DNA of 64,000 bases from Emticicia sp037153985 (GTDB lineage: Bacteria > Bacteroidota > Bacteroidia > Cytophagales > Spirosomataceae), in contig NZ_JBBAYI010000001.1 in NCBI RefSeq assembly GCF_037153985.1, forward strand, positions 806,001 through 870,000, read 5' to 3'. Position numbers and translations under genes: made by a program. Positions 1-9,114 of the stretch are shown piece after piece. The notes under the pieces were generated by a model that saw only the letters and a list, made by a program, of their open reading frames with translations, ran no database searches and was not told the origin of the DNA. The first letter of the stretch is position 1. The number at the start of each line of letters is the position of its first letter.

Positions 1-1
1 C

Positions 2-145
2 AAAGGACAAAAACCTGTGGCTGTACGCTATGGCTGGGCTGATGCCCTCGAAGATGCCAACCTGTTTAATGTTGAGGGCCTACCAGCAAGCCCTTTCCGT
101 ACGGATGACTGGAAAGGTTTAACTTTTGGAAAAAAATTTGAATAG
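2..145 (+). CDS. Sialate O-acetylesterase-like protein, C-terminal end (partial)
   Basis: Only the last 47 codons are in the window, read from base 2 to a TAG at 143-145. The peptide contains VRYGWAD near its start, then GLPASPFRTDDW, which is the characteristic C-terminal stretch of SGNH-type sialate O-acetylesterase-like proteins in Bacteroidota glycan loci. These esterases remove acetyl groups from sugars such as sialic acid or hemicellulose. The start, signal peptide and catalytic residues lie upstream. Only 19 bases separate its stop from the next gene's ATG, so the two probably share a transcript. Family assignment rests on the tail motif alone. Confidence 0.7.
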   Translation, partial: KGQKPVAVRYGWADALEDANLFNVEGLPASPFRTDDWKGLTFGKKFE

Positions 146-164
146 CACTAAAACATTAATTATC

Positions 165-1157
165 ATGATTTACCAAGCAAACAATAATCGCTACGAAAAA
201 ATGACCTACCGCCGATGCGGTAAAAGTGGTTTAAAATTACCTGTTATTTCGTTGGGTTTGTGGCATAATTTCGGTGGCGTTGATGTATTCGAGAATTATC
301 GTTCCATTTTACATACTGCCTTCGACAACGGCATTACTCATTTTGACTTAGCCAATAACTATGGCCCGCCACCGGGTTCGGCTGAAGAAAATTTCGGAAG
401 AATATTAAAAAAAGACTTTCTACCCTACCGCGATGAGTTAATTATTTCATCCAAAGCGGGGTATCTTATGTGGCCCGGGCCTTATGGTGAGTGGGGTTCA
501 AAAAAATATCTTATAGCAAGCCTTGACCAGAGTCTGAAACGCATGGGTCTTGACTATGTAGATATTTTTTATCATCACCGCCCCGACCCTGACACACCGC
601 TGGAAGAAACCATGGCGGCACTAGATTTAATTGTACGTCAAGGCAAAGCACTCTATGTAGGTATCTCAAACTATCGGGCAGAAGATGCTGCCAAAGCCAT
701 CGATATTTTAAAACAGTTAGGCACCCCCTGTTTAATACATCAACCCAAGTATTCGATGTTTGAACGCTGGGTTGAAGGAGGGTTGCTTGAAGTTCTTGAA
801 CAGAAAGGTGTTGGTTGCATTCCGTTTTCACCGCTGGCTCAGGGGCTTTTGACAGATAAATACCTGAAAGGTATTCCTACCGACTCAAGGGCTGCTAAAA
901 CACATGGCTATTTACAGGAAAGTCAGATAAGTACCGAAGTATTAGCCAAAATTCAGCAATTAAATGAGATGGCCCTCGAACGTAGCCAGACACTTGCCCA
1001 GATGGCTTTAGCTTGGCTTCTGAAAGATTATCGGGTTACTTCGGTGCTGATTGGGGCAAGCCGTGTTTCGCAACTTCAGGATTCACTCGAATGCCTGAAT
1101 AATCTTGATTTCTCTCATAACGAACTTAACAGAATTGAAGAAATTCTAAAAAGTTAA
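165..1157 (+). CDS. Aldo/keto reductase, YghZ / L-glyceraldehyde 3-phosphate reductase family
   Basis: NADPH-dependent aldehyde/ketone reductase of 330 aa with no signal peptide, so cytoplasmic. The N terminus (YRRCGKSGLKLP, then SLGLWHNFG) is typical of the AKR14/YghZ group. The AKR tetrad is visible as D61 and Y66 (DLANNYG), K97 (SSKAGY) and H138 (YHHRPDP). A reading from TTG at 126 would overlap the upstream esterase; I chose ATG 165 because it gives the family's usual start (MIYQANNNRY). E. coli YghZ is about 346 aa. The glycan-use setting suggests reduction of a sugar-derived aldehyde; the actual substrate cannot be read from the sequence. Confidence 0.9.
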   Translation: MIYQANNNRYEKMTYRRCGKSGLKLPVISLGLWHNFGGVDVFENYRSILHTAFDNGITHFDLANNYGPPPGSAEENFGRILKKDFLPYRDELIISSKAGYLMWPGPYGEWGSKKYLIASLDQSLKRMGLDYVDIFYHHRPDPDTPLEETMAALDLIVRQGKALYVGISNYRAEDAAKAIDILKQLGTPCLIHQPKYSMFERWVEGGLLEVLEQKGVGCIPFSPLAQGLLTDKYLKGIPTDSRAAKTHGYLQESQISTEVLAKIQQLNEMALERSQTLAQMALAWLLKDYRVTSVLIGASRVSQLQDSLECLNNLDFSHNELNRIEEILKS

Positions 1158-1168
1158 CATAATAGCTT

Positions 1169-1196
1169 TAGCCAGAAAGCAGCCACTTTCTGGCTA
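1169..1196 (+). terminator. Intrinsic terminator-like hairpin after the aldo/keto reductase
   Basis: Perfect 11-bp stem TAGCCAGAAAG / CTTTCTGGCTA (1169-1179 with 1186-1196) and a 6-nt loop, starting 11 bases after the stop codon. The downstream side has no long T run, so termination may be leaky. It separates the reductase from GH44 at 1215. Confidence 0.6.
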
Positions 1197-1214
1197 ATAA
1201 ACCTGACGTATTTT

Positions 1215-3098
1215 ATGAAAAAACTATCCATACTTCTCTTATTTGCAAGTTTTTATATTCAGGCGCAAAACGTCACCATCAAAATAGACCCTAAATTAAA
1301 CCTGAAAACCGTTTCGCCTTATATTTATGGGCGTAACAACTCTTTTTCTTCAACAAACCCTAATGAACAGCTTTCAAACGAAGATTTAGTTCGCCTGCGC
1401 GATGCAGGAGTAAAGTTTTTCAGAGAAAGCGGCGGAAACAACTCTACTAAATATAATTGGCGACGTAAGTTATCGAGCCATCCCGACTGGTATAACAATG
1501 TTTATACCAATGACTGGGACAAAGTAGCTCAGAATCTGCAAAAGAATTTTCCTGAGGCACAGGGTATGTGGGCTTTCCAGTTAATTGGCATGGCTGCTAA
1601 AACTAATCAGTATAATTTTAACGATTGGGAATATAACCGCTCTCAATGGTGGGAAGGTGTTAACCAGAACCTTGCTGGGGGTGGTGTACTGAACCAGAGT
1701 GGCACAAAGGCTAAAATAGATGGTGACCCTAATTTATATCTTGAAAAATGGACTGCCGATTCTACAACGGCTATAATCGACCATTGGTTTGGCCCCAAAG
1801 GTTTAGGTCTGAATAAAAACAAAATAGTTTATTGGAACATGGATAATGAGGCAGAAATCTGGAACGGCACACATGATGATGTTGTTCCTAAAGCTATTTC
1901 TGCCGAGGAATTTATGCAAAAATACTTTGCAGTAGCCAAGAAAGCCCGTGAGAAATTTCCTGATATCAAACTTGTTGGTCCTGTTACCGCCAATGAGTGG
2001 CAATGGTACAACTGGGGAACCACTATTAATGCCGGAGGGCGAAATTACCCCTGGCTTGAGTATTTCATTAAGAGAATTGCAGAAGAACAAAAAGCAACAG
2101 GTATCCGCCTGCTCGATGTTTTTGATATTCATTTTTATCCATCTACCAAAATAGCCGATGATATTGTTCAGTTACACCGCGTATTTTTTGATAGAAACTA
2201 TGTATTTCCTGAGGCCAACGGCGTAAAAAATGTGAATGGCTCATGGGATAACACCCAAAACAAAGAATATATTCTGGCTAGAGTGAACGACTGGCTAGAG
2301 AAATACATGGGGGCAAATCATGGTGTAACGCTGGGTATAACAGAAATAGGTATTGAAGGCGACAACGCAAATGTAACGGCGGTTTGGTACGCTTCAACCA
2401 TGGGGGAATTTATGAAACAAGGGGTCGAGATTTTTGCGCCATGGCACTGGAAACCCGGTATGTGGGAAACACTCCACTTATTTAGTAACTATAACAAAAC
2501 AACAGCTATTAAAGGCGAGTCTTCCAATGAAACGCTGGTTTCGGCTTATCCTACCATTAATTCACAACAAGATTCAATAACGGTTGTACTCGTTAACAGG
2601 TCGTCTACCATTACTCAGGCTACTACACTTAATTTTGATAATTTCTTGTTAAATAACCAGCAAGCACGCGTATCAACACTCAAATCTCTACCTGCAACAG
2701 AAACTTTTTTTTCGCATGAAAAAAATGCGCTTGCTACCACTTCAATTCAGGTAACAGGCAACACCATAGCCATTTCACTTCCTCCGATGTCTGTCACGTC
2801 TATTCAGTTAGCCGGAAAAGTAGGGCAAGTCAGTATTCTGGGTCAAGAAGCCAATCAAGATATTTCAGTCAGGTTATTTCCGAACCCATCGCAAGAAAAA
2901 ATAACACTTGAATGGGAAGCTGAGTTCTTTGATACAATTGAAATATTAGATATGCGCGGACAAATTCTTTATAAAGAAACATTACAGAAAAATAGTTTTA
3001 CCCACGAAATTAATCATAACCTGCCTGAAAAAATCTACTTAGTAAGATTAACAAATAAGAGTAAAGTAGTGGTCAGGAAAGTAGCCGTACAAAACTAG
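1215..3098 (+). CDS. GH44 family secreted glycoside hydrolase with type IX sorting domain
   Basis: 627-aa exported enzyme. A Sec signal peptide ends near residue 18 (YIQAQ). The (beta/alpha)8 catalytic region carries YWNMDNEAEIWNGTH (residues 206-220), matching the GH44 acid/base region with candidate E212, and GITEIGIEG with candidate nucleophile E377. GH44 enzymes are endo-beta-1,4-glucanases or xyloglucanases. A beta-sandwich-like segment follows (about 430-530), then a type A T9SS C-terminal domain from about residue 553 (RLFPNPS, then an ILDMRG block). This predicts secretion through the type IX system and display at the cell surface. It lies in a cluster with GH9 and GH144. Family call is firm; polymer specificity is inferred. 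Confidence 0.87.
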   Translation: MKKLSILLLFASFYIQAQNVTIKIDPKLNLKTVSPYIYGRNNSFSSTNPNEQLSNEDLVRLRDAGVKFFRESGGNNSTKYNWRRKLSSHPDWYNNVYTNDWDKVAQNLQKNFPEAQGMWAFQLIGMAAKTNQYNFNDWEYNRSQWWEGVNQNLAGGGVLNQSGTKAKIDGDPNLYLEKWTADSTTAIIDHWFGPKGLGLNKNKIVYWNMDNEAEIWNGTHDDVVPKAISAEEFMQKYFAVAKKAREKFPDIKLVGPVTANEWQWYNWGTTINAGGRNYPWLEYFIKRIAEEQKATGIRLLDVFDIHFYPSTKIADDIVQLHRVFFDRNYVFPEANGVKNVNGSWDNTQNKEYILARVNDWLEKYMGANHGVTLGITEIGIEGDNANVTAVWYASTMGEFMKQGVEIFAPWHWKPGMWETLHLFSNYNKTTAIKGESSNETLVSAYPTINSQQDSITVVLVNRSSTITQATTLNFDNFLLNNQQARVSTLKSLPATETFFSHEKNALATTSIQVTGNTIAISLPPMSVTSIQLAGKVGQVSILGQEANQDISVRLFPNPSQEKITLEWEAEFFDTIEILDMRGQILYKETLQKNSFTHEINHNLPEKIYLVRLTNKSKVVVRKVAVQN

Positions 3099-3149
3099 CT
3101 TTATTGCTCTGTGGGTATAATTAGATTTATGACATACTTTTTAAAACCC

Positions 3150-3190
3150 AACAAATAATTGTCAATATGACAATTATTTGTTTTATTCGC
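3150..3190 (+). terminator. Long AT-rich hairpin terminator after GH44
   Basis: Perfect 15-bp inverted repeat AACAAATAATTGTCA / TGACAATTATTTGTT (3150-3164 with 3168-3182) with a 3-nt loop, followed by TTATT. It sits 51 bases after the GH44 stop. The T-rich 3' arm supports termination on the plus strand. Confidence 0.65.
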
Positions 3191-3244
3191 ATAAAATTTT
3201 GTAACCCTCATCGGGTTTATTTTCCTATCTAATTAATACTACTT

Positions 3245-3652
3245 ATGAAAGAACTTTCACGTCGGAACTTCGTTAAAAATACCGCTCTAACCGTAGGTGC
3301 TGCAAGTATATTGGGCACAGCCGAAGCCAAAGCAGCCAAAGAATTATTTGTGCATCATGTATATTTTTATCTGAAAAACCCAAGCAGCGAAGCCGACAAA
3401 GCAAAATTACTCGAAGGACTTGAGAAATTATCAAAAGTTCCCACCATCCGTTTGTTTCATATTGGGTCTCCGGCTAGTACCAATCGTAGCGTAATTGTCC
3501 GTGATTATTCTGTTTCATGGCTATGCTTTTTTGATAATCTGGAAGAAGAAGAAATTTATCAGAAACACCCTATTCACTTGAAATTTGTAGAGGACTACTC
3601 TCATCTATGGGAAAAAGTTAATGTATACGATTCAGTAGGCCCTAAAAGATAA
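3245..3652 (+). CDS. Exported Dabb (stress-responsive A/B barrel) domain protein
   Basis: 135 aa. The N terminus SRRNFVKNTALTVGAASILG is a twin-arginine (Tat) signal that ends near residue 31, so a folded protein is probably exported to the periplasm. The mature part from about residue 34 (FVHHVYFYLKNP) to the KFVEDYSHLWEKVNVYDS end matches the Dabb ferredoxin-like barrel, including the conserved H-x-V-x-F start. Dabb proteins are usually dimers of uncertain function; some are cyclases or olivetolic-acid-type enzymes, many have no known activity. It lies between GH44 and GH9 but has its own terminators on both sides. Function within the locus is unknown. Confidence 0.85.
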   Translation: MKELSRRNFVKNTALTVGAASILGTAEAKAAKELFVHHVYFYLKNPSSEADKAKLLEGLEKLSKVPTIRLFHIGSPASTNRSVIVRDYSVSWLCFFDNLEEEEIYQKHPIHLKFVEDYSHLWEKVNVYDSVGPKR

Positions 3653-3671
3653 TTGATTGTCAGTAGTTTTT

Positions 3672-3716
3672 AGCCACACTTTAGAACAACTAGCTTAAGT
3701 GTGGCTTTATTTTTCT
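3672..3716 (+). terminator. Intrinsic terminator after the Dabb gene
   Basis: Stem AGCCACACTT / AAGTGTGGCT (3672-3681 with 3697-3706), 15-nt loop, then TTATTTTT. It lies 19 bases after the stop codon and has a good U tract on the plus strand. Confidence 0.75.
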
Positions 3717-3737
3717 CAACTCTTACAAACATAAGCT

Positions 3738-5489
3738 ATGAAAAAGTTATTCAACCATAAGCTCTTGGTTATAGCAATTATCTGCTGCCAGCAGGTTGCG
3801 CTAGCCCAAAGTGATAAAATCAGGCTTAATCAACTGGGATTTTACCCCAATGCTCCTAAAATAGCCATCTGGACAGGAGACAAACAGAGTATGTTTTTTG
3901 TGCTGGGTGCTAACAAACTTGATACTGTTTTCAGAGGTGCTCTCTCAGAACAGCGTATCAGTTCTATTTCTCAGAAAAAGACACAGGTTGCTGATTTTTC
4001 AACCCTTAAAAAAACAGGAAAATACTTTTTAAGCGTTAAGGGTAGTGAGGTGTCTTATCCGTTTGAAATAAGTAAAGATATTCATAGAAAAGCAGCTATT
4101 GCCTCCTTAAAAGGATTTTACTACCAACGCGTTTCGACCGACTTACCAGAAGCCTATGCAGGAAAGTGGCACCGCAAAGCTGGTCACCCCGATAATGCAG
4201 TACTTATTCATGCGTCAGCAACTTCTGAATCACGACCAGAAAACAGTCTTATTTCTTCACCAAAAGGCTGGTATGATGCCGGCGATTATAATAAATATAT
4301 TGTTAATTCAGGTATAACTATGGGCACACTCTTCTCGCTATATGAAGACCACCCAGCGTATATAAAAGGTTTTCAGACCAATATTCCTGAAAGTAACAAT
4401 AGCGTCCCTGATTTACTTGATGAAGCCCTCTGGAATTTAAGATGGATGCTTACTATGCAAGACCCTGCCGATGGCGGCGTTTACCATAAGCTAACAAATC
4501 CGTCGTTCGATGCTATGGTTATGCCCGATAAAGCCACCAAACCCAGATATGTAGTACAAAAAAATACGATTTCCACCCTCGACTTTGCAGCTGTAATGGC
4601 GCAGGCAAGCAGAATTTTCAAAAGCTATCAGAAACAATTACCGGGCTTGTCAGACTCATGCCTGAACGCTGCTATCAAAGCATGGAAATGGGCTAAGGCA
4701 AACCCTTCGGTATTGTACCAGCAAAATGAAATGAATAAAAAATTTGACCCTGATATTGTAACCGGCGGCTATGAAGACAGAAACAGTAGTGATGAATGGA
4801 TTTGGGCTGCCATTGAGTTATATATCACTACCAAAGACGATAGTTATTATACTGCGGTGAATTTATACCCTGATACGCCTCTACAATTACCGACTTGGAG
4901 TCAGGTAAGGATGCTCGGTTATTACAGCCTGCTCAGGGCTGAAAAATACATTACCAATGCCGGAAAAAAGGATATACCTGTACTAAAAAAACAGCTTATT
5001 GCATTTGCCGATAATCTTATGTCGGGTGTAGAAACGCAAGCGTATCAGATGGTTATGGGTAAAACAGCACGAGACTATATGTGGGGAAGTAGTTCTCATG
5101 CAGCCAATCAGGGTATTGCCTTATTACAGGCTTATTACGCTAGCGGTGACAAAAAATATCTGACAGGTGCTTTAAGTAATCTGGACTACCTGCTCGGTAG
5201 AAATGCAGTTGGGTATTCGTTCCTGACAGGCATTGGCTCAAAGCAAGTTATGCATCCGCATCATCGCCCGTCAGAAGCCGATGGTATCGCTGAACCAGTG
5301 CCGGGTTTACTTTCGGGAGGTCCCAATCCGGGGCAACAGGATAAATGTACCACCTACACTACTAAAATTCCTGATGAATCGTTTACTGATGATGTATGCT
5401 CGTATGCCTCCAACGAAATAGCCATTAACTGGAACGCCCCAATGGTTTATCTGGCGGCTGCGCTTGAAGCCTTACAGTCAAGGTTTTAA
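3738..5489 (+). CDS. GH9 family cellulase/endoglucanase
   Basis: 583-aa exported glycoside hydrolase. The signal peptide ends near residue 24 (VALAQ). An N-terminal Ig-like CelD_N domain (about 27-112, beginning IRLNQLGFYPNAPK) precedes an (alpha/alpha)6 catalytic barrel. Diagnostic motifs are GWYDAGDYNKY with catalytic-base aspartates D180 and D183, the HPHHRPS signature at about 506-512, and the late SYASNEIAINWNAP signature with proton donor E560. GH9 enzymes cleave beta-1,4-glucans by inversion. There is no type IX C-terminal domain, unlike the neighbouring GH44, so it probably stays periplasmic and trims imported oligosaccharides. Full length for the family. Confidence 0.93.
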   Translation: MKKLFNHKLLVIAIICCQQVALAQSDKIRLNQLGFYPNAPKIAIWTGDKQSMFFVLGANKLDTVFRGALSEQRISSISQKKTQVADFSTLKKTGKYFLSVKGSEVSYPFEISKDIHRKAAIASLKGFYYQRVSTDLPEAYAGKWHRKAGHPDNAVLIHASATSESRPENSLISSPKGWYDAGDYNKYIVNSGITMGTLFSLYEDHPAYIKGFQTNIPESNNSVPDLLDEALWNLRWMLTMQDPADGGVYHKLTNPSFDAMVMPDKATKPRYVVQKNTISTLDFAAVMAQASRIFKSYQKQLPGLSDSCLNAAIKAWKWAKANPSVLYQQNEMNKKFDPDIVTGGYEDRNSSDEWIWAAIELYITTKDDSYYTAVNLYPDTPLQLPTWSQVRMLGYYSLLRAEKYITNAGKKDIPVLKKQLIAFADNLMSGVETQAYQMVMGKTARDYMWGSSSHAANQGIALLQAYYASGDKKYLTGALSNLDYLLGRNAVGYSFLTGIGSKQVMHPHHRPSEADGIAEPVPGLLSGGPNPGQQDKCTTYTTKIPDESFTDDVCSYASNEIAINWNAPMVYLAAALEALQSRF

Positions 5490-5602
5490 CTGATTCTCTG
5501 AAAAAGTGATATATTTGAAAACATGAGTACGAGAACGCAGGCTTATTGAATTTAAATAAGCTCTGGTTTCAGATTCTGACATCTACTTATTCACCCCTAC
5601 GT

Positions 5603-6376
5603 ATGAAAAATATTTTATTTCTTATTATATTGGTTTATTCCATAAACTGTATGGGGCAAGAGGCATTCAAGCCTATAAAAGCACAGATTTATCATTGGGA
5701 TGAGGCCATTGTACAAAAAAAAGAGACTATGGAGCAAAGAACATTGCTCGAAGGTAGTACCGTTGATTTTAAGCATTTTAAAATACACGCAACTACTGTA
5801 TATCCGAATCAGGCTCCTCATCCAAGTCATGCACATGACGAAGAAGAACTCATTATTGTGAAGTCAGGTACTTTAACAGTAAACATTGCAAACAAGGCTT
5901 ATACTTTAGAAAAAGGTAGTATTGCCCTGATTTTTTCGGGCGATACACATGGTTTAGAAAACAAGAGCGACAGCGCAGTTACTTACTATGTCATCCGTTA
6001 TGAGTCAAAAGCTCCTAAAAATCTGGAAAGAGGGCAACAGGCTGGAGGTTCGTTTGTTGTGCATTGGAACAATGTACCTTTTCAGGCTCATGATAAAGGT
6101 GGTATCAGGAAATTTTTCGATAAACCCACTTCCATGACAAAACGCTTTGAAATGCACGTAACAACCCTCAACGAAGGGCTTGAGAGCCACCCACCACATA
6201 CGCACAGAGCCGCCGAGATATTACTACCTCTTGATAACATTGCCGAAGAAAGCATTAATGGCAACTGGATAAAGGCCAGAAAAGGAGATATTATTTTTCT
6301 TGAGTCGAACATACCTCATGCTATTAAAAATACAGGCAAAGGTACGGTTACTTATTTTGCCTTTCAGTTTGAATAA
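5603..6376 (+). CDS. Exported two-cupin-domain protein
   Basis: 257 aa from ATG 5603, which opens a good signal peptide (MKNILFLIILVYSINCMGQ). The upstream in-frame extension to 5546 is not hydrophobic and is probably untranslated. Two cupin modules are visible: the first around residues 66-130 (HPSHAHDEEELIIVKSG, then GDTHGLEN), the second around 180-255 (ESHPPHTHRAAEILLPL, then SNIPHAIKN). Both keep metal-ligand His/Glu patterns. Bicupins include ureidoglycine aminohydrolases and sugar-binding or isomerase proteins; the location beside GH9 suggests a periplasmic role with sugar acids or sugars, but the reaction is not identifiable. Confidence 0.82.
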   Translation: MKNILFLIILVYSINCMGQEAFKPIKAQIYHWDEAIVQKKETMEQRTLLEGSTVDFKHFKIHATTVYPNQAPHPSHAHDEEELIIVKSGTLTVNIANKAYTLEKGSIALIFSGDTHGLENKSDSAVTYYVIRYESKAPKNLERGQQAGGSFVVHWNNVPFQAHDKGGIRKFFDKPTSMTKRFEMHVTTLNEGLESHPPHTHRAAEILLPLDNIAEESINGNWIKARKGDIIFLESNIPHAIKNTGKGTVTYFAFQFE

Positions 6377-6382
6377 AAAATA

Positions 6383-6410
6383 AAGGCCCTACCACAATGG
6401 CAAGGGCCTT
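6383..6410. terminator. Bidirectional terminator between bicupin and GH144
   Basis: Stem AAGGCCCT / AGGGCCTT (6383-6390 with 6403-6410) between convergent stops at 6376 and 6432. GC-rich core flanked by A and T runs, so it can serve both strands. Confidence 0.65.
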
Positions 6411-6431
6411 GTACGAATCTACTTCTTACTT

Positions 6432-8069
6432 TTATTCAAAACCTAATTTTAATTTTCCTTCTTTTACTTCGGGGCATGACATAAACAGTTTCCAGAGTAA
6501 ACCTGTACGATGGTTTTCTATCATACAAATAATAGGGCCTTGATCAATTGCCAGAAAAGAATTTGCCCACCAGATATTTGTAAGATTAAATCCATCGATG
6601 AAACCATATTCTTTCCAGAGTTTATCGCCTAGTTTATAGTAAAAAAACCTCAATGCCTTTTTTGACTCTTCGGGTGTATAAGGCATCGCTGACAGTGCGG
6701 CTGTCGGGCTTATTACGCCTAGATCTTCGGTTGGAGAGTGAGCCGCATAACCCGTATTGGTATCGCTTGCAGTTAAACCCCAGCAGTTAGGGCCATATCC
6801 GTTATATCCTTTCGGATTAGCCAAGCAATAGGCATAATTAACCTTAGTATGTGCCAGATTTTGCTCCCAATAATTGGCATATTTATCTTTCAGGTTGCGA
6901 GGGTCTAGTCCAAGAAAAGAATAATGCGAAAAGAACAAAGGCCCTCCGTATTCAAAACCTAACGGTAATACCACTCCATAATAGCTCTTGCCATTTTTCA
7001 TTTTTCCGTTATCGGCCCAACCATTATCATATACATCTTTTGTGATGGCATGTGTAGGAGAAGCCGCAGCCAGAAAATAGGTAATTAAACACTCGTTCCA
7101 GCCACGAATCTGGTGGTTCATTTTCCAGCCAAGATTCGGCGACCAATGCCAGTATAACACTTTTTCGCCGTTTTTAGTAAACCAATCCCATTCAACGGCT
7201 TGCCATAAATCGTTAATATCTTTGCGAAGTTTACTTTCGTCAGGGGTTTCCTGAGCAAAATACTGGCGGGTTGTCAACAAACCCTGCATTAAATATGAAG
7301 TTTCTACGAGGTCAGCACCGTTATCATCAGGGCTGAAAGGAATTGTTTCTCCGGTTGCACCATTAAGCCAGTGCGGATATACGCCATGATAACTTTTGGC
7401 TTTGTTTTTCAGGAAGTCTGTAATTTTCAGCATCCTGTCTAACCCTTCCTTACGTGTAATGAAGCCTCTTTCTATGGCCACCGGAATAGCCATAATACCA
7501 AAACCAGACCCTCCAGAAGTAATTACATCTCCTGATGTATTCCGTTCACGAGCCAAACCAGACACCGGATGCCCAAAATCCCAGAAATATTTGAATGTTT
7601 GTTTTTGAACAAGTGTCAACAAATCTTCATCGCTGATACGCGGAAACTTATCAGTGGTGTCTATCTGGGTAGTCATACCCACTTTAAGCGATGAATTAAA
7701 CAAGGTATTATTTTTTGATACCAGCTCAGGGGTTATCATTAAATCGTATTGAGTAACACTTTTTAACGGCTGTTGAGGTATCACACTTACCGAGCTGTCA
7801 TTTCTTGAGAACGATAAGCTCAGCGGAACTTTCAAAGAGGTGTTTTTTTCCTGTAAAGTGATATTGCTTTGAGCTGATGCTTTATTCAGAGGGGCTGAAA
7901 AAGAAATATCAACCTTTGGTAAAAGGCTCACATTACTAGCTGACAAATTGCTTGACTGGCTACCATTAATAGCTACCGATTTAAAATAAAACTGCTCCGG
8001 GGTCACGCTTTGGGTTTTACAGGAACACAGCACTAATAACAGAATTATCCCCAAATTCACGTTTTTCAT
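6432..8069 (-). CDS. GH144-family (PF10091) lipoprotein glucanase
   Basis: 545 aa from ATG 8069; the upstream in-frame extension to 8105 is dropped because the lipoprotein signal begins here (MKNVNLGIILLLVLCSC, lipidation at C15 or C17). An Ig-like Big_5-type domain (about 40-140) is followed by a GH144 (alpha/alpha)6 barrel: TFKYFWDFGHPVSGLARER (about 170), GGSGFGIMA, NQIRGWNE-type and FFSHYSFLGLDPR segments, and IDQGPI near the end. The characterised GH144 founder (Chitinophaga pinensis) is an endo-beta-1,2-glucanase. It follows the SusC-SusD-LamG unit and probably acts on glucan at the outer-membrane surface. Substrate is inferred from the family. Confidence 0.85.
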   Translation of the reverse strand: MKNVNLGIILLLVLCSCKTQSVTPEQFYFKSVAINGSQSSNLSASNVSLLPKVDISFSAPLNKASAQSNITLQEKNTSLKVPLSLSFSRNDSSVSVIPQQPLKSVTQYDLMITPELVSKNNTLFNSSLKVGMTTQIDTTDKFPRISDEDLLTLVQKQTFKYFWDFGHPVSGLARERNTSGDVITSGGSGFGIMAIPVAIERGFITRKEGLDRMLKITDFLKNKAKSYHGVYPHWLNGATGETIPFSPDDNGADLVETSYLMQGLLTTRQYFAQETPDESKLRKDINDLWQAVEWDWFTKNGEKVLYWHWSPNLGWKMNHQIRGWNECLITYFLAAASPTHAITKDVYDNGWADNGKMKNGKSYYGVVLPLGFEYGGPLFFSHYSFLGLDPRNLKDKYANYWEQNLAHTKVNYAYCLANPKGYNGYGPNCWGLTASDTNTGYAAHSPTEDLGVISPTAALSAMPYTPEESKKALRFFYYKLGDKLWKEYGFIDGFNLTNIWWANSFLAIDQGPIICMIENHRTGLLWKLFMSCPEVKEGKLKLGFE

Positions 8070-8095
8070 GAGTCGATTATTTAAAATTAAAAAGT

Positions 8096-8128
8096 AAAAA
8101 AGCACCCACCCAAAAGGATAGGTGCTTT
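8096..8128 (-). terminator. Intrinsic terminator at the end of the SusC/D-LamG unit
   Basis: On the minus strand the stem AAAGCACC / GGTGCTTT (8121-8128 with 8099-8106) is followed by a run of T. It lies just after the LamG stop and only about 30 bases before the GH144 start, so it probably partly terminates, lowering GH144 expression relative to SusC/D, unless GH144 has a promoter within it. Confidence 0.7.
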
Positions 8129-8157
8129 GTATATAGTGCGTTAATAAGTAAACAGGA

Positions 8158-9060
8158 TTATCTTCCTGCGCTTTCTAACTGGAATAAAGCACTGATGTCA
8201 CCATCTGAAAGGGCCTTATTGAAAACGCGAATCTCGTCAATTTGTCCATTAAATAAACTTTGCCATCCTTGTACAGCCGAGCTTGGATACCCAGTTGTAG
8301 CATTAGCAAAGCCACCAATCAAAGTAGAGGTAGTAGCAGGAAATACTAACGCTCCTAATTTACCATCTTTTCTAACTCTGAATTTTTTATTTGATACCAC
8401 TATTCCATTGCCATAAATGTCAATAGTTGAGGTAGAGGCATCATACTTCATTACGATTTGGGTCCATTTACCCGCACCTTTTACAACCTGATAGTCAACA
8501 CCAACATCGCCATAGTTATTAAGGTTATCGTGTCCTTCTCTTGTGCCGCTGGCATATTGGCCTAAAACACCTTTTAGCACCAATGTGTCGCTAGTTGGTT
8601 TATAAGAACCCGTTTCTAACATTACGTTAATAGGGCCACCCCAGTCTTTAGCCGATGCCGGAGTTTCGTTCAATGCAAAAATACATGAAGCTGCATTACC
8701 AAGATTCTTTGCATTTACCCATGCCGAAACGGTGAAACTTCCGAAACCGGTAGCATTGTTCAGGGCAGAAATTGAAGGATAACGCATATAACCATTGGCA
8801 AAACTTACAGCCTGACCTTTAACACCTGTTGTGAAAGAAGCATTTTCAGTTTTTTCAGGAGCAACACCCGACTTTCCTTCTTTACCATCTCCGTTAAAAC
8901 CCCAGTAAGCTACCAGATTCGACGCACCTACTTCATCAGCCGTATTGTAACCGCCAATTGGTGGTAAACTTGGGGTATCGTCTTTGCTACATGATGCAAA
9001 AAAAGCACTTGCAGTAATCACCGCTGCTAAAATCCCTAAAGAAACTCTGTTCGTCTTCAT
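8158..9060 (-). CDS. LamG-domain surface lipoprotein (SusE/F position)
   Basis: 300 aa. Lipoprotein signal with lipobox FFASC (C24). After a short linker, residues about 46-295 form a LamG/concanavalin-like sandwich: LVAYWGFNGDGKE, FTVSAWVNAKNLG, TQIVMKYDAST, and the closing FNGQIDEIRVFNKALSDGDISALF, which is the standard end of LamG_3 domains. It lies third after SusC and SusD, where PULs encode accessory glycan-binding lipoproteins, so it likely binds polysaccharide at the cell surface. No catalytic residues are apparent. It is in the same transcript as susD (54-base gap). Confidence 0.88.
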   Translation of the reverse strand: MKTNRVSLGILAAVITASAFFASCSKDDTPSLPPIGGYNTADEVGASNLVAYWGFNGDGKEGKSGVAPEKTENASFTTGVKGQAVSFANGYMRYPSISALNNATGFGSFTVSAWVNAKNLGNAASCIFALNETPASAKDWGGPINVMLETGSYKPTSDTLVLKGVLGQYASGTREGHDNLNNYGDVGVDYQVVKGAGKWTQIVMKYDASTSTIDIYGNGIVVSNKKFRVRKDGKLGALVFPATTSTLIGGFANATTGYPSSAVQGWQSLFNGQIDEIRVFNKALSDGDISALFQLESAGR

Positions 9061-9114
9061 AAAAAAAATTGTTAAAAAAATGTGTAAATAATTGTAGGTT
9101 GATAATTATTGATG